A stretch of DNA of 54,107 nt from Colwellia sp. C2M11 (GTDB taxonomy: Bacteria; Pseudomonadota; Gammaproteobacteria; Enterobacterales; Alteromonadaceae), in assembly GCF_018860915.1 (NCBI RefSeq), contig NZ_JAHKQD010000022.1:1-54107 (forward strand), read 5' to 3'. The notes under the pieces are model-generated. The model worked only from the letters and a program-made list of their open reading frames with translations. It was not told the origin of the DNA and made no database searches. The position numbers and the translations under genes were made by a program. This document shows, piece after piece, positions 29,976 to 39,141 of this stretch (position 1 is the stretch's first letter; every line of letters begins with the position of its first letter).

Positions 29976-31964
29976 ATGTCGTCGCGTCAAGAACTAGCCA
30001 ATGCAATTCGTGTTTTAAGCATGGATAGCGTACAGAAAGCAAAATCAGGACACCCTGGTGCCCCTATGGGGATGGCAGATATCGCTGAAGTTTTATGGCG
30101 TGATTTTTTAAAGCATAACCCTACTGACCCTAATTGGGCTGACCGTGACAGATTTATTCTTTCAAACGGCCATGGTTCAATGTTAATTTATTCTTTATTA
30201 CATTTATCTGGTTATGATTTATCTATTGATGATTTAAAGAACTTCCGTCAATTACACTCTAAAACTCCTGGTCATCCTGAATATGGTTATACTCCTGGTG
30301 TTGAAACAACAACAGGTCCATTAGGCGCAGGTATTTCTAATGCCGTAGGTATGGCTATTGCTGAGAAGACTTTAGCTGCTCAATTTAACCGCGAAAATCA
30401 TGACATAGTTGATCATTTTACTTATTGTTTCTTAGGTGATGGTTGTTTAATGGAAGGTATTTCTCATGAAGCTTGTTCATTAGCAGGTACGTTAGGATTA
30501 GGTAAATTAATCACTTTTTGGGATGACAATGGTATTTCTATTGATGGTCATGTTGAAGGTTGGTTTACAGATAACACGCCACAACGTTTTGAAGCTTACG
30601 GTTGGCACGTAATTAGTGTTGATGGCCATGATAGCGAAGCGATTGCAGCAGCAATTACTGAAGCAAAATCAGTGACAGACAAACCAAGTATGATTTGTTG
30701 TAAAACTATTATAGGTTTTGGCTCTCCAAATAAATCAGGCACACATGATTGTCACGGCGCACCATTAGGTGATGATGAGATAGCTGCCACACGCGAATTT
30801 TTAAACTGGCCACACGCACCATTTGAAGTACCAGAAAATGTATATTCACAATGGGATCAAAAAGCAAAAGGCGCAGCTAAGCAAGTAAGCTGGAATGAAA
30901 AATTCTCGGCTTACCAAGCGGCTTACCCAGAGCTAGCAAGTGAGTTTGAACGTCGTGTAATTAAAGGTGAATTACCACAAGATTTTGAAGAAAAAGCCAA
31001 TGCGTTTATTCAACAATGTCATGAAAATGGTGAAAATATCGCGTCACGTAAAGCTTCGCAAAATGCTATTGAAGCTTTTGGTCCTGTATTACCAGAAATG
31101 TTAGGCGGCTCTGCCGATTTAGCCGGTTCAAATTTAACACTGTGGTCTGGCTCAAAAGGTATTGAAACTGATCCAGCTGGCAATTACATATTCTACGGTG
31201 TACGTGAATTTGGTATGAGCGGCATAATGAACGGTGTTTCATTACATGGCGGCTTCATCAACTACGGCGCTACTTTCATGATGTTTATGGAATATGCACG
31301 TAATGCTGTACGTATGTCTGCTTTAATGGGTATTCAAAATATCTTTGTTTACACCCATGATTCAATTGGTCAAGGTGAAGATGGTCCAACTCATCAGCCG
31401 ATAGAGCAATTAACAAATTTACGTACTACACCTAATTTAACCACATGGCGACCATGTGATGCTACTGAGTCAGCTGTAGCTTGGAAAGCTGCGGTACAAA
31501 ATCAAAAAGCACCTTCTGCTTTGATTTTCTCACGTCAAGGTTTACCTGCAATGGCCCGTAGTCAAGAGCAAGTAAACGATATTGCAAAAGGTGGTTATAT
31601 TTTACAAAATTGTGAAGGAACTCCTGAGGTAATTCTTATTGCTACCGGTTCAGAAGTAGCATTAGCGATTGATTCAGCTAAATCACTAACAGAGCAAGGT
31701 ACCAAGGTTCGTGTTGTATCTATGCCATCAACTAATGTTTTTGACGCACAAACAAGTGATTATAAAGAATCTGTATTACCTGCTAACGTTACTAAACGTG
31801 TTGCTATTGAAGCTGCTCATGTTGATTTTTGGGCTAAATATGTTGGTTTAAACGGCGCGGTAGTAGGTATGACTACTTTTGGTGAATCTGCACCAGGTAA
31901 TGTATTACTTGAACACTTTGGCTTTACCGTTGATAACGTTATCAAAACAGTCAACGCGCTTTAA
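29976..31964 (+). CDS. tkt: Transketolase
   Basis: 662 residues, thiamine-diphosphate enzyme of the pentose phosphate pathway that moves two-carbon units between sugar phosphates. An N-terminal TPP domain ([31 protein letters not shown], the [13 protein letters not shown] metal/TPP motif at about 155), a pyrimidine-binding domain ([19 protein letters not shown]) and a C-terminal domain ([11 protein letters not shown]) are complete. It is followed at 124 bp by epd, a common neighbour. E. coli has two paralogues (tktA/tktB); I cannot tell whether this genome has another. Confidence 0.97.
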   Translation: MSSRQELANAIRVLSMDSVQKAKSGHPGAPMGMADIAEVLWRDFLKHNPTDPNWADRDRFILSNGHGSMLIYSLLHLSGYDLSIDDLKNFRQLHSKTPGHPEYGYTPGVETTTGPLGAGISNAVGMAIAEKTLAAQFNRENHDIVDHFTYCFLGDGCLMEGISHEACSLAGTLGLGKLITFWDDNGISIDGHVEGWFTDNTPQRFEAYGWHVISVDGHDSEAIAAAITEAKSVTDKPSMICCKTIIGFGSPNKSGTHDCHGAPLGDDEIAATREFLNWPHAPFEVPENVYSQWDQKAKGAAKQVSWNEKFSAYQAAYPELASEFERRVIKGELPQDFEEKANAFIQQCHENGENIASRKASQNAIEAFGPVLPEMLGGSADLAGSNLTLWSGSKGIETDPAGNYIFYGVREFGMSGIMNGVSLHGGFINYGATFMMFMEYARNAVRMSALMGIQNIFVYTHDSIGQGEDGPTHQPIEQLTNLRTTPNLTTWRPCDATESAVAWKAAVQNQKAPSALIFSRQGLPAMARSQEQVNDIAKGGYILQNCEGTPEVILIATGSEVALAIDSAKSLTEQGTKVRVVSMPSTNVFDAQTSDYKESVLPANVTKRVAIEAAHVDFWAKYVGLNGAVVGMTTFGESAPGNVLLEHFGFTVDNVIKTVNAL

Positions 31965-31976
31965 GCTTACAGCTTA

Positions 31977-32002
31977 GCTTTATACTTTAGCTTTATACTT
32001 TA
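31977..32002 (+). repeat. 13-bp tandem duplication between tkt and epd
   Basis: GCTTTATACTTTA occurs twice in direct succession (31977-31989 and 31990-32002), probably replication slippage. Confidence 0.85.
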
Positions 32003-32022
32003 GTAATAAGCAAGTAGAAAAC

Positions 32023-32044
32023 GGTGGGCAAGAAATTGCCCACC
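32023..32044 (+). terminator. Strong hairpin without T run between tkt and epd
   Basis: GGTGGGCAA (32023-32031), loop GAAA, TTGCCCACC (32036-32044): a 9-bp stem with a GNRA tetraloop. No U tract follows, so an RNA-stabilising or processing hairpin, or an attenuator, is more likely than a full terminator. Confidence 0.5.
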
Positions 32045-32087
32045 TTACACATCTAGGTACAGTGAATAACATCACTTCAAGTAATTT

Positions 32088-33140
32088 ATGATAAATATTG
32101 CTATTAACGGCTTTGGTCGTATTGGTCGAAGTATTGTTCGCTCGCTTTATGAAAGCGGTAGAAACGAAGACTTCAGAATAGTTGCGATAAACGACTTAGC
32201 ACCCGCAACCGGTATTGCTCATTTATTGAAATACGATACAACCCATGGACGGTTTGCTTTTTCTGTTGAACAAGAAGACGAAAAGCTATTTATTTCCAAT
32301 AAAAGTACCTCACAAAATAACCAATTTAGAAGTGAAATAGCATTACTTCATTTTGACAAAATTGAACAAATCCCTTGGCGTGAACACAAAATTGATATCG
32401 TCCTCGACTGTACAGGAAAATTTGGCAGTAAAGCCGATGGTTTAGCGCACATTAAACAAGGTGCTAAAAAAGTATTATTTTCTCACCCTTGCACCCAAGA
32501 TATTGATGCAACCATTATTTATGGTATTAATCATCATGAGCTTACCAGTGGTGACACGGTTGTTTCAAATGGCTCATGTACAACTAATTGTATAGTGCCT
32601 GTGATAAAAGTGCTTGATGATGCTTTTGGTATTGAAAGCGGCACTATAACAACTATTCATTCTTCTATGCATGATCAACAAGTCATCGATGCTTATCACC
32701 CTGATCTACGACGTAGTCGTGCTGCTAGCCAGTCTATTATACCTGTTGATACAAAATTAGCGGTCGGCATTGAACGAATTTTACCTAAATTTAAAGGTAG
32801 GTTTGAAGCCATTGCTGTTCGAGTACCAACATTGAATGTTACAGCAATGGATTTAAGTGTTACGGTTAATGAAGATGTCAGTATTCATGCTATTAACCAA
32901 ATAATACAGCAAGCTGAAGCAACACCATTAGCTCAACAAGGCTTACAAGGCATATTAGCTTATACCGAAGAAGCGCTAGTTTCTGTTGATTTTAATCACG
33001 ATACCCATTCTTGTATCGTCGATGGTAATCAAACACGTGTTAGCCATAAACGTTTAGTTAAAATGCTAATCTGGAGTGACAATGAGTGGGGATTTGCAAA
33101 TAGAATGTTAGACACTGCTCAAGCAATGGCCTCTATTTAG
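32088..33140 (+). CDS. epd: Erythrose-4-phosphate dehydrogenase (GapB type)
   Basis: 350 residues. Epd oxidises erythrose 4-phosphate to 4-phosphoerythronate for pyridoxal phosphate synthesis. GAPDH fold: NAD-binding [10 protein letters not shown] (about 7-16), catalytic Cys in SNGSCTTNC (about 161-169), then [24 protein letters not shown] and [16 protein letters not shown], which are closer to E. coli Epd than to GapA. The usual SNASCTTNC reads SNGSCTTNC here. In many gammaproteobacteria pgk and fbaA follow epd; here a terminator and convergent pgi follow instead. Confidence 0.9.
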   Translation: MINIAINGFGRIGRSIVRSLYESGRNEDFRIVAINDLAPATGIAHLLKYDTTHGRFAFSVEQEDEKLFISNKSTSQNNQFRSEIALLHFDKIEQIPWREHKIDIVLDCTGKFGSKADGLAHIKQGAKKVLFSHPCTQDIDATIIYGINHHELTSGDTVVSNGSCTTNCIVPVIKVLDDAFGIESGTITTIHSSMHDQQVIDAYHPDLRRSRAASQSIIPVDTKLAVGIERILPKFKGRFEAIAVRVPTLNVTAMDLSVTVNEDVSIHAINQIIQQAEATPLAQQGLQGILAYTEEALVSVDFNHDTHSCIVDGNQTRVSHKRLVKMLIWSDNEWGFANRMLDTAQAMASI

Positions 33141-33187
33141 TCCTCATCACTGAGCTAACTAGTCAGTTAAACCGAATATTATAAAAC

Positions 33188-33221
33188 AAAAAGCAGCCAT
33201 GTAACTTATGACTGCTTTTTT
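33188..33221. terminator. Bidirectional terminator between epd and pgi
   Basis: AAAAAGCAG (33188-33196) pairs with CTGCTTTTT (33212-33220), with an inner CAT/ATG pair. T runs on both strands allow it to serve both genes. Confidence 0.8.
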
Positions 33222-33289
33222 ATGATCTCAGTACCACTCTATAGGCTACTCATGCATAGAAATAAAATACTTAGAAAATACAGTGTTGT

Positions 33290-34930
33290 TTACTTAGCTT
33301 TTTGATAAAACTTCATTAAACTGGCTGTTGAACAATCATGCTTAGATGATATTGTATTGCTCTCTAATTCTTGCTGTATCTCAGCTGCTAACCCCTTACC
33401 TAATTCAACTCCCCATTGATCAAAAGAACATATTTGCAAGATAATTCCTTGAACAAATATTTTATGTTCATAGGCTGCAATTAAACTACCTAATGTTTTG
33501 GGATCAATACGTTTTAATAAAATAGTATTGGTTGGCCTGTTACCTTTATGTACTTTATGAGGAGCCACTTTATCAATATAGTCGGCTGTACGACCTTTTG
33601 CTTTAAGATCGGCCCTTACTTGTTCTTCGTTTACGCCAGCCATTAATGCTTGAGTTTGAGCAAAGAAGTTTGCCATTAACGTTTCGTGATGACCTTTTAC
33701 CGGTGTCACACTTTCTACAGAGCCAATAAAGTCAGCAGGTACAACATTATTACTTTGATGCAGATATTGATAAAACGCATGCTGCCCATTAATTCCCAGC
33801 TCGCCCCAAATAGAAGGGACTGTCGCATAGTCAACTTCATCACCATCCCAAGTAACCGATTTTCCATTACTTTCCATTTCAGCCTGTTGTAAGTAAGCTG
33901 AAAGCATATGTAAAGTTTGATCATACGGTAGAATAGCTTGTGAGCGTGCGCCCAAAAAAGTGGTATTCCAAACACTAATTAACGCCATTATCACAGGCAT
34001 ATTATTACGTAATGGCGCGTTAATAAAATGTTGATCCATATCACTAGCACCATCAAGTAGCTCTTTAAATTTATCAAAGCCTAAATCGAGCGCAATTGCT
34101 AAGCCAATCGCTGACCATAATGAAAAACGTCCTCCAACCCAATCCCACATATCAAAAATGTTATCAGCTTCAATACCAAGACTCATAGCATTCTCTTTGT
34201 GAGCAGTAACAGCAACAAAGTGTTTCGCAACTGACTTCTCATCAAAGGACGCACTTGTTAACCACTTCATCGCTGTTTTTGCATTAGTCATAGTTTCGGT
34301 CGTTGTAAACGTTTTGCTTGATACAATAAACAAAACGTTTTGAGGATCTAGCGGCCTTAGAACTTCAACAATTTGAGCACCATCAACATTTGAAACATAA
34401 TGAACGTTCACTGCGCCATCACTATAATGCTTAAGTGCTTCCGTCACCATTTGAGGGCCTAAATTAGAGCCGCCAACACCAATATTTACAATATCGGTAA
34501 TACGCTTACCTGAATACCCCAACCAATGCCCTTGACGAACTTTATTTACAAACGCTTCCATTTTTATCAGTTGTTTATCGACTTGCTCGGTAATATTTTC
34601 ACCATCTAAAATTAATGCTTCGTCACTTTTACGGCGTAAAGCGGTATGTAAAACTGCTCGCTCTTCCGTTCTATTTATTTTTTCGCCAGTGAACATTTTA
34701 GTCCGCCATTGGCAGACTTCTGTTTCTTCAGCCAAATTCAATAAATTATCCATGGTTTCACAATCAATTAAATTTTTAGAGTAATCAAGTAACAAATTAG
34801 GCAACTCAATAGAGAATTTTTCAAAACGCTCTCCATCATTAGCAAATAAAGTATTCATATGCTGAGTTTTCTTATCTAACGCTAATTGTTGTAGTTTTTT
34901 CCAGCTAGGTAATATTTGACGATCTGACAT
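33290..34930 (-). CDS. pgi: Glucose-6-phosphate isomerase
   Basis: 546 residues. It interconverts glucose 6-phosphate and fructose 6-phosphate. Family signatures are complete: NIGVGGSNLGPQMVTEAL (about 151-168), the PGI signature DWVGGRFSLWSAIGL (about 265-279), MESNGKSVTWDG, and the C-terminal GVELGKGLA with catalytic lysine. It is divergent from a LacI-family gene, with a shared operator overlapping the putative pgi -35 box (TTGTCA 35045-35050, 16 bp, CATAAT 35023-35028 on the minus strand). Confidence 0.97.
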   Translation of the reverse strand: MSDRQILPSWKKLQQLALDKKTQHMNTLFANDGERFEKFSIELPNLLLDYSKNLIDCETMDNLLNLAEETEVCQWRTKMFTGEKINRTEERAVLHTALRRKSDEALILDGENITEQVDKQLIKMEAFVNKVRQGHWLGYSGKRITDIVNIGVGGSNLGPQMVTEALKHYSDGAVNVHYVSNVDGAQIVEVLRPLDPQNVLFIVSSKTFTTTETMTNAKTAMKWLTSASFDEKSVAKHFVAVTAHKENAMSLGIEADNIFDMWDWVGGRFSLWSAIGLAIALDLGFDKFKELLDGASDMDQHFINAPLRNNMPVIMALISVWNTTFLGARSQAILPYDQTLHMLSAYLQQAEMESNGKSVTWDGDEVDYATVPSIWGELGINGQHAFYQYLHQSNNVVPADFIGSVESVTPVKGHHETLMANFFAQTQALMAGVNEEQVRADLKAKGRTADYIDKVAPHKVHKGNRPTNTILLKRIDPKTLGSLIAAYEHKIFVQGIILQICSFDQWGVELGKGLAAEIQQELESNTISSKHDCSTASLMKFYQKAK

Positions 34931-35022
34931 AGTTGTTCCTGTAAATGACTCTCATGATGAGTAAAGTATTATGCTCGTACATAGTAAGGCTAACACATGA
35001 CGAGATTATGTTTTTATAAACA

Positions 35023-35081
35023 ATTATGGTACCCTACTCAAGAATGACAACGCTGTCAATTATTGGTTCTTAGCTTATTAT
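35023..35081. promoter_or_regulatory. Divergent pgi/LacI-gene promoters sharing one LacI-type operator
   Basis: The operator TGACAACGCTGTCA (35045-35058) has 5-bp arms around a central CG step, typical of LacI-family sites. Its left arm is the minus-strand -35 TTGTCA for pgi (16 bp to CATAAT at 35023-35028). Its right arm is the plus-strand -35 CTGTCA (35053-35058; 17 bp to TATTAT at 35076-35081) for the regulator gene. One bound dimer would block both promoters. Confidence 0.65.
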
Positions 35082-35201
35082 GCTTTTACTGTGTATTTAA
35101 TTAGATAAAAATAGTATTAGTTATTGCTGCATAGATAAAGAAGCACTACTCTACTGCTGTAGTAATGGCTGCTCTAAAAATAATAAAGGTTAAATGGATA
35201 G

Positions 35202-36227
35202 ATGAAAGCAACAATTAATGATGTCGCCAGACTTTCGGGTGTTTCAATTAAAACCGTTTCACGTGTAATGAATAATGAACCTTCGGTTCGTCAAATTACC
35301 CGAGAAAAAGTACAGGAAGCGGTAAAAGAGCTGAATTATCAGCCAAATTTAGCGGCCCGAAACTTAGCAGGTACAAAATCTTTTACTATTGCCTATGTAT
35401 ATGACAACCCAAATGCTTATTATATTATTGATATGCAAGAAGGTATTTTATCTGCATGTCGTCAACAGGGTTTTGAGCTATTAATTAACCCCTGTGACTC
35501 CCAAAAGGAAGATATTACCGAAGATATTATTAATACAATAAAACATGCACGTGTTGCTGGTTTAGTATTAACACCACCATTTTCGGAACAACCTGAATTT
35601 GTGAAGCGTATTACTGCGCTTGATATAAAAGTAGTTCGCATTATGTCAGGAGACGTTGCACCTGATGAATTAAGTCCCTGTGTTATGGTAAACGATAGAG
35701 AGGCAGCACAAACGATCACCCAACACTTGATCGACTTAGGACATAAAAAAATTGGTTTTATTGCAGGTGGTGCTGAGCATATGTCTACGATTGAACGTTA
35801 CAAGGGATATAGACAGGCATTAAAAGTTAATGATATAGCATTTAATAAGAATTTAGTGATTGAAGGTGAATACTCATTTGAATCTGGTGTAAATGGCGCT
35901 CAAAAATTAATGGCAAAAGAAGTAAGCCCAAGCAATACACCAACAGCAATATTTTCGTGTAATGATGAAATTGCCGCTGGTGCTTTATTTGCAGCTCGAT
36001 TAATGAATATAAAAATACCTGAACAGCTATCAATTACTGGTTTCGAAAATAGCCCTTTTTCTCGTCAAACATGGCCAAAACTTACCACCGCTGATCAACC
36101 TAATAAACAAATAGCACATGATGCAGCAAGCTTATTAATTAGTCAGGTACGTAAACAAAAGGGAAGAAATGTTATAAGCCAGTACATTCCACAACTAATC
36201 GTTAGAGATTCTACTGGAGCCCCTTAG
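35202..36227 (+). CDS. LacI-family transcriptional regulator
   Basis: 341 residues. N-terminal LacI helix-turn-helix (ATINDVARLSGVSIKTVSRVMNNEPSVRQ, about 3-31), a hinge helix (NYQPNLAARNLAG, about 48-60) with the Leu that inserts at the central CG of the operator, and a periplasmic-binding-protein-like effector domain (about 65-335; IFSCNDEIAAGAL, SITGFENSPFSR). The adjacent operator suggests autoregulation and control of pgi, so a sugar or sugar-phosphate effector is likely. I cannot assign the ligand. Confidence 0.88.
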   Translation: MKATINDVARLSGVSIKTVSRVMNNEPSVRQITREKVQEAVKELNYQPNLAARNLAGTKSFTIAYVYDNPNAYYIIDMQEGILSACRQQGFELLINPCDSQKEDITEDIINTIKHARVAGLVLTPPFSEQPEFVKRITALDIKVVRIMSGDVAPDELSPCVMVNDREAAQTITQHLIDLGHKKIGFIAGGAEHMSTIERYKGYRQALKVNDIAFNKNLVIEGEYSFESGVNGAQKLMAKEVSPSNTPTAIFSCNDEIAAGALFAARLMNIKIPEQLSITGFENSPFSRQTWPKLTTADQPNKQIAHDAASLLISQVRKQKGRNVISQYIPQLIVRDSTGAP

Positions 36228-36244
36228 GTAGTAGCTAGGTATAA

Positions 36245-36694
36245 TTACAGTTTATTAATTTCCCTAGCAACGCTAAACTCTGAAGATGTTACATACTGCT
36301 CAATACGTTGTAGTTGCTTCTCTAAAGAGCCAAACTTTCTTCGAATATCATGGAAAGCTTGTTTGGGTGGTTCACCTGATTGCCAAACTCTTGTTTTCAC
36401 TTTAATTGATTCATTTTCATAATCGCTAGCTGATGGGGGAGTCCCCCCTGATGAATCAGATTTTGACGACTCTGTCTGATGAAATTTATTAGACATCTTA
36501 GGGTCTTTATCAAGAATAAGCCAAGCCGCAATATAACCTAAAATTAAAAAAGGTATGCCAAAGAGCACCCCTGACACTACTAAAATTCGTACTAACCAAG
36601 TCTCCCAACCAAAATAATCTGCAATTCCCGCACAAATACCCGCTATTTTACCGCGCGAGGTATTTCGGTATAAGTCTCCCCCTTTAATCCTCAT
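36245..36694 (-). CDS. pspC: Phage shock protein C
   Basis: 149 residues. The PspC domain (about 5-65: LYRNTSRGKIAGICAGIADYFGWETWLVRI, then a hydrophobic helix FGIPFLILGYIAAWLIL) senses inner-membrane stress and with PspB recruits PspA. A C-terminal tail (about 105-149, FHDIRRKFGSLEKQLQRIEQYVTSSEF) forms the coiled coil found in enterobacterial PspC. Its ATG overlaps the pspB stop codon by 4 bp. Confidence 0.94.
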   Translation of the reverse strand: MRIKGGDLYRNTSRGKIAGICAGIADYFGWETWLVRILVVSGVLFGIPFLILGYIAAWLILDKDPKMSNKFHQTESSKSDSSGGTPPSASDYENESIKVKTRVWQSGEPPKQAFHDIRRKFGSLEKQLQRIEQYVTSSEFSVAREINKL

Positions 36695-36918
36695 AATTTA
36701 CTTCTCCATTCAGGAGTCTCTGCATCCAAGATTGCTTCTAGCGTTTTAATACGATCAGCCATTTTATCTGCCATCTCGGATAAATCAGATAACTGAATAT
36801 ACTCTTCTTCAGTCAAGCCTTGATTTACTTGTCCTTTACTACGGTAATGTAATATTAGCCAAATGGGGGCAACAATAACCATAAAAATAATGACTGGCGC
36901 CATAATGATCTCTTCCAC
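36691..36918 (-). CDS. pspB: Phage shock protein B
   Basis: 75 residues: an N-terminal membrane helix (PVIIFMVIVAPIWLILHYR) and a cytoplasmic coiled coil with the family ending RIKTLEAILDAETPEWR. With PspC it transmits the stress signal that pulls PspA away from PspF. The GTG start at 36918 has AAGGAG 6 bp upstream. An ATG at 36903 is less well placed. Confidence 0.92.
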   Translation of the reverse strand: MEEIIMAPVIIFMVIVAPIWLILHYRSKGQVNQGLTEEEYIQLSDLSEMADKMADRIKTLEAILDAETPEWRSKL

Positions 36919-37051
36919 GATACTCTCCTTAACTTTTTTTCTAACTTATTAGCTAACGGTTTAGCCATTGGAAGTAATAAATAAACTTATTACTTAAGGT
37001 TTAATTACGTTAAACCTTACACTTTAGAAATAATAACTAACTCGCTAATAG

Positions 37052-37717
37052 TTAATCCTGTTGTTTTTTCATTTTCGCTTTTAACGATGCAAGTTCATCA
37101 TCAACTTTCTCGTTTGATTCAAGCTCTGCAATTTCATCAGCTAAAGATTTACTACCTAAATCATATGATTCAACTTGTGCTTCAATACCATCAATTTTAC
37201 TTTCATAACGGTCAAAACGACTTAGTGCATCATTCACTTTGTTACTATCAATATTCTGCTTCACCTTTAAACGAGAATTTACAGTTTTTTCTCGCATAAT
37301 AATCGCCTTTTGACGAGTTTTGGCATCTGCTAATTTATCTTGCAGTTGTGATATTTCATCTTGAAGTTTAGTAATATGCTCTTCAACATTCACAAGCTCT
37401 TGTAATAAAGATTGAGAGTTTTCAGTACTCTTTTTCTTTTCCATTAAAGCCGCTCTAGCTAAATCTTCACGATCTTTGCTTAGAGCTAATTCAGCTTTTT
37501 CTTGCCATTGTGCGGCCTCATTCTCAAAACGAGTTACTTGACGAGTTAGCTCTTTTTTATCCGCTAATGTTTTAGCAGAGCTAGAGCGTACTTCAACTAA
37601 AGTGTCTTCCATTTCTTGAATAATTAACCTTACCATTTTAGCTGGGTCTTCAGCTTTATCTAATAAATTATTGATATTAGAATTAATAATATCGGTAAAC
37701 CTTGAAAAAATACCCAT
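37052..37717 (-). CDS. pspA: Phage shock protein A
   Basis: 221 residues, ESCRT-III-like. An N-terminal amphipathic helix (MGIFSRFTDIINSNINNLL) for membrane binding is followed by long coiled coils and the PspA signature EDPAKMVRLIIQEMEDTLVEVR (about 22-43). PspA inhibits the sigma-54 activator PspF and, when released, repairs leaky membranes. First gene of pspABC, divergent from pspF. No pspD or pspE follows. Confidence 0.97.
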   Translation of the reverse strand: MGIFSRFTDIINSNINNLLDKAEDPAKMVRLIIQEMEDTLVEVRSSSAKTLADKKELTRQVTRFENEAAQWQEKAELALSKDREDLARAALMEKKKSTENSQSLLQELVNVEEHITKLQDEISQLQDKLADAKTRQKAIIMREKTVNSRLKVKQNIDSNKVNDALSRFDRYESKIDGIEAQVESYDLGSKSLADEIAELESNEKVDDELASLKAKMKKQQD

Positions 37718-37933
37718 AACAACCTCTCTCTAGAATTAATAACTTCATTTAAACGTAAACCATCTATATTATACGCTTGTTGAAATTAGTATAAATTCGA
37801 ATTTAAATTTAGACTAAGTTATATTCATGTTTTACGCCAATATGACATAAAACATTAACCTTTTGTTTTAAAGAGTTTTTTTATAATATTAAAAAATTCT
37901 TTTCTATAACTAATTAATGAAATACACTATTTG

Positions 37934-37950
37934 TTAGTTAAATTAACTAA
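37934..37950. promoter_or_regulatory. Candidate PspF upstream activating site
   Basis: TTAGTTAAATTAACTAA is a perfect 8-bp inverted repeat with a single central A. It lies between the divergent pspA and pspF genes and resembles, as I recall, the E. coli psp UAS half-sites (TTAGTGTAATTCGCTAA-like). It is 217 bp upstream of the pspA start codon. A weak sigma-54-like sequence (TTGGCG...ATGA, minus strand, about 37824-37840) lies between it and pspA, with a proper GG but an imperfect GC element. Confidence 0.5.
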
Positions 37951-38025
37951 TACCAAGTCTTTCCTGTTATTTCTTATCCAACAAGAATAAACTGTATGAT
38001 ATTGGTATCAATATTAGGTCAGGTA

Positions 38026-39141
38026 ATGGGACGCTTTAATAAACAAGATAACTTGCTGGGACAATCAAATAGCTTTTTAGAAGTATTAGAGCAAATATCT
38101 CAAATTGCACCACTTAGTAAGCCAGTATTAATTATTGGTGAACGCGGAACAGGTAAAGAATTAGTTGCTGCTCGTTTACATTATTTATCAAAGCGCTGGG
38201 AGCAAAGTTATTTAAAACTCAATTGTGCCGCTTTAAATGAAAACCTACTTGAAACCGAGCTATTTGGCTATGACTCTGGTGCTTTCACTGGCGCAAGCAA
38301 ACGTCATGAAGGTCGTTTTGAACGCGCCGACAATGGCACCTTATTTTTAGATGAAATTGCGAATACGTCAGGCTTAATACAAGAAAAGTTATTACGCGTA
38401 GTTGAGTATGGTGAATTTGAACGTGTAGGTGGCTCTCGTACAATAACTACTGATGTACGCCTCGTAGCAGCCACTAATGAAGATCTTCCATCATTAGCTG
38501 CATCAGGGCAATTCAGAGCAGATTTACTCGACCGCTTAGCATTTGATGTTATAACACTACCACCATTGCGTGAACGACTTGATGACATTTTAATGTTAGC
38601 AGAGCATTTTGCTATGACAATGGCACGTGAATTAGAGTTTGAATTATTTAGTGGTTTCACCGAAAAAGCGAAAAGAGCCATGCTTGAATACGCTTGGCCG
38701 GGTAATATTCGTGAGTTAAAAAATGTAATTGAGCGTAGTGTTTATCGCTGTAATAACCCGCACTTGCCTGTTAATGATTTAATTATTGACCCATTCGAAT
38801 CTCCTTTTAGACCTAACCAGCGCATTAAAACCCATGATAGAGTCCATACACCACAACATGAGACAATAAGTGACAACGGCGTAGATTCGATTGACAAGAA
38901 TACGAGTAATGAGATAATTCAGCCGGAAGTAACCGCTACCACAGCACTAATAAACACTCAATTCCCTCAATCATTAAAGTCCTTATCACAAAATTACGAA
39001 ATAGAATTGATTAAATCAGCTTTGGCGCACTGTCAATATAATCAAAAGAAAACCGCACAAGCACTAGAATTAACCTATCATCAACTAAGAGGTTATTTAA
39101 AAAAATACAATTTGCTTGATGGTAATGACACTGATGAATAA
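38026..39141 (+). CDS. pspF: Psp operon sigma-54 activator PspF
   Basis: 371 residues from the ATG at 38026. The AAA+ sigma-54-interacting domain (about 5-235) has Walker A GERGTGKE, GAFTGA loop (YDSGAFTGASKRHEGRFERA), Walker B GTLFLDEIA and arginine-finger region FRADLLDRLAFDV. The C-terminal Fis-type HTH (about 335-365) ends TYHQLRGYLKKY. There is no N-terminal sensory domain, as expected for PspF, which is controlled by PspA. An in-frame ATG at 37996 would add 10 unrelated residues; AGGT 6 bp before 38026 favours the shorter form. A non-homologous linker (about 265-310) is longer than in E. coli. Confidence 0.95.
   Translation: MGRFNKQDNLLGQSNSFLEVLEQISQIAPLSKPVLIIGERGTGKELVAARLHYLSKRWEQSYLKLNCAALNENLLETELFGYDSGAFTGASKRHEGRFERADNGTLFLDEIANTSGLIQEKLLRVVEYGEFERVGGSRTITTDVRLVAATNEDLPSLAASGQFRADLLDRLAFDVITLPPLRERLDDILMLAEHFAMTMARELEFELFSGFTEKAKRAMLEYAWPGNIRELKNVIERSVYRCNNPHLPVNDLIIDPFESPFRPNQRIKTHDRVHTPQHETISDNGVDSIDKNTSNEIIQPEVTATTALINTQFPQSLKSLSQNYEIELIKSALAHCQYNQKKTAQALELTYHQLRGYLKKYNLLDGNDTDE

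Noticed and set aside
37824..37840. Sigma-54 promoter for pspA
   Set aside because: The GG element is present but the -12 GC is GA, so it is not listed as a promoter feature, only as a weak candidate.
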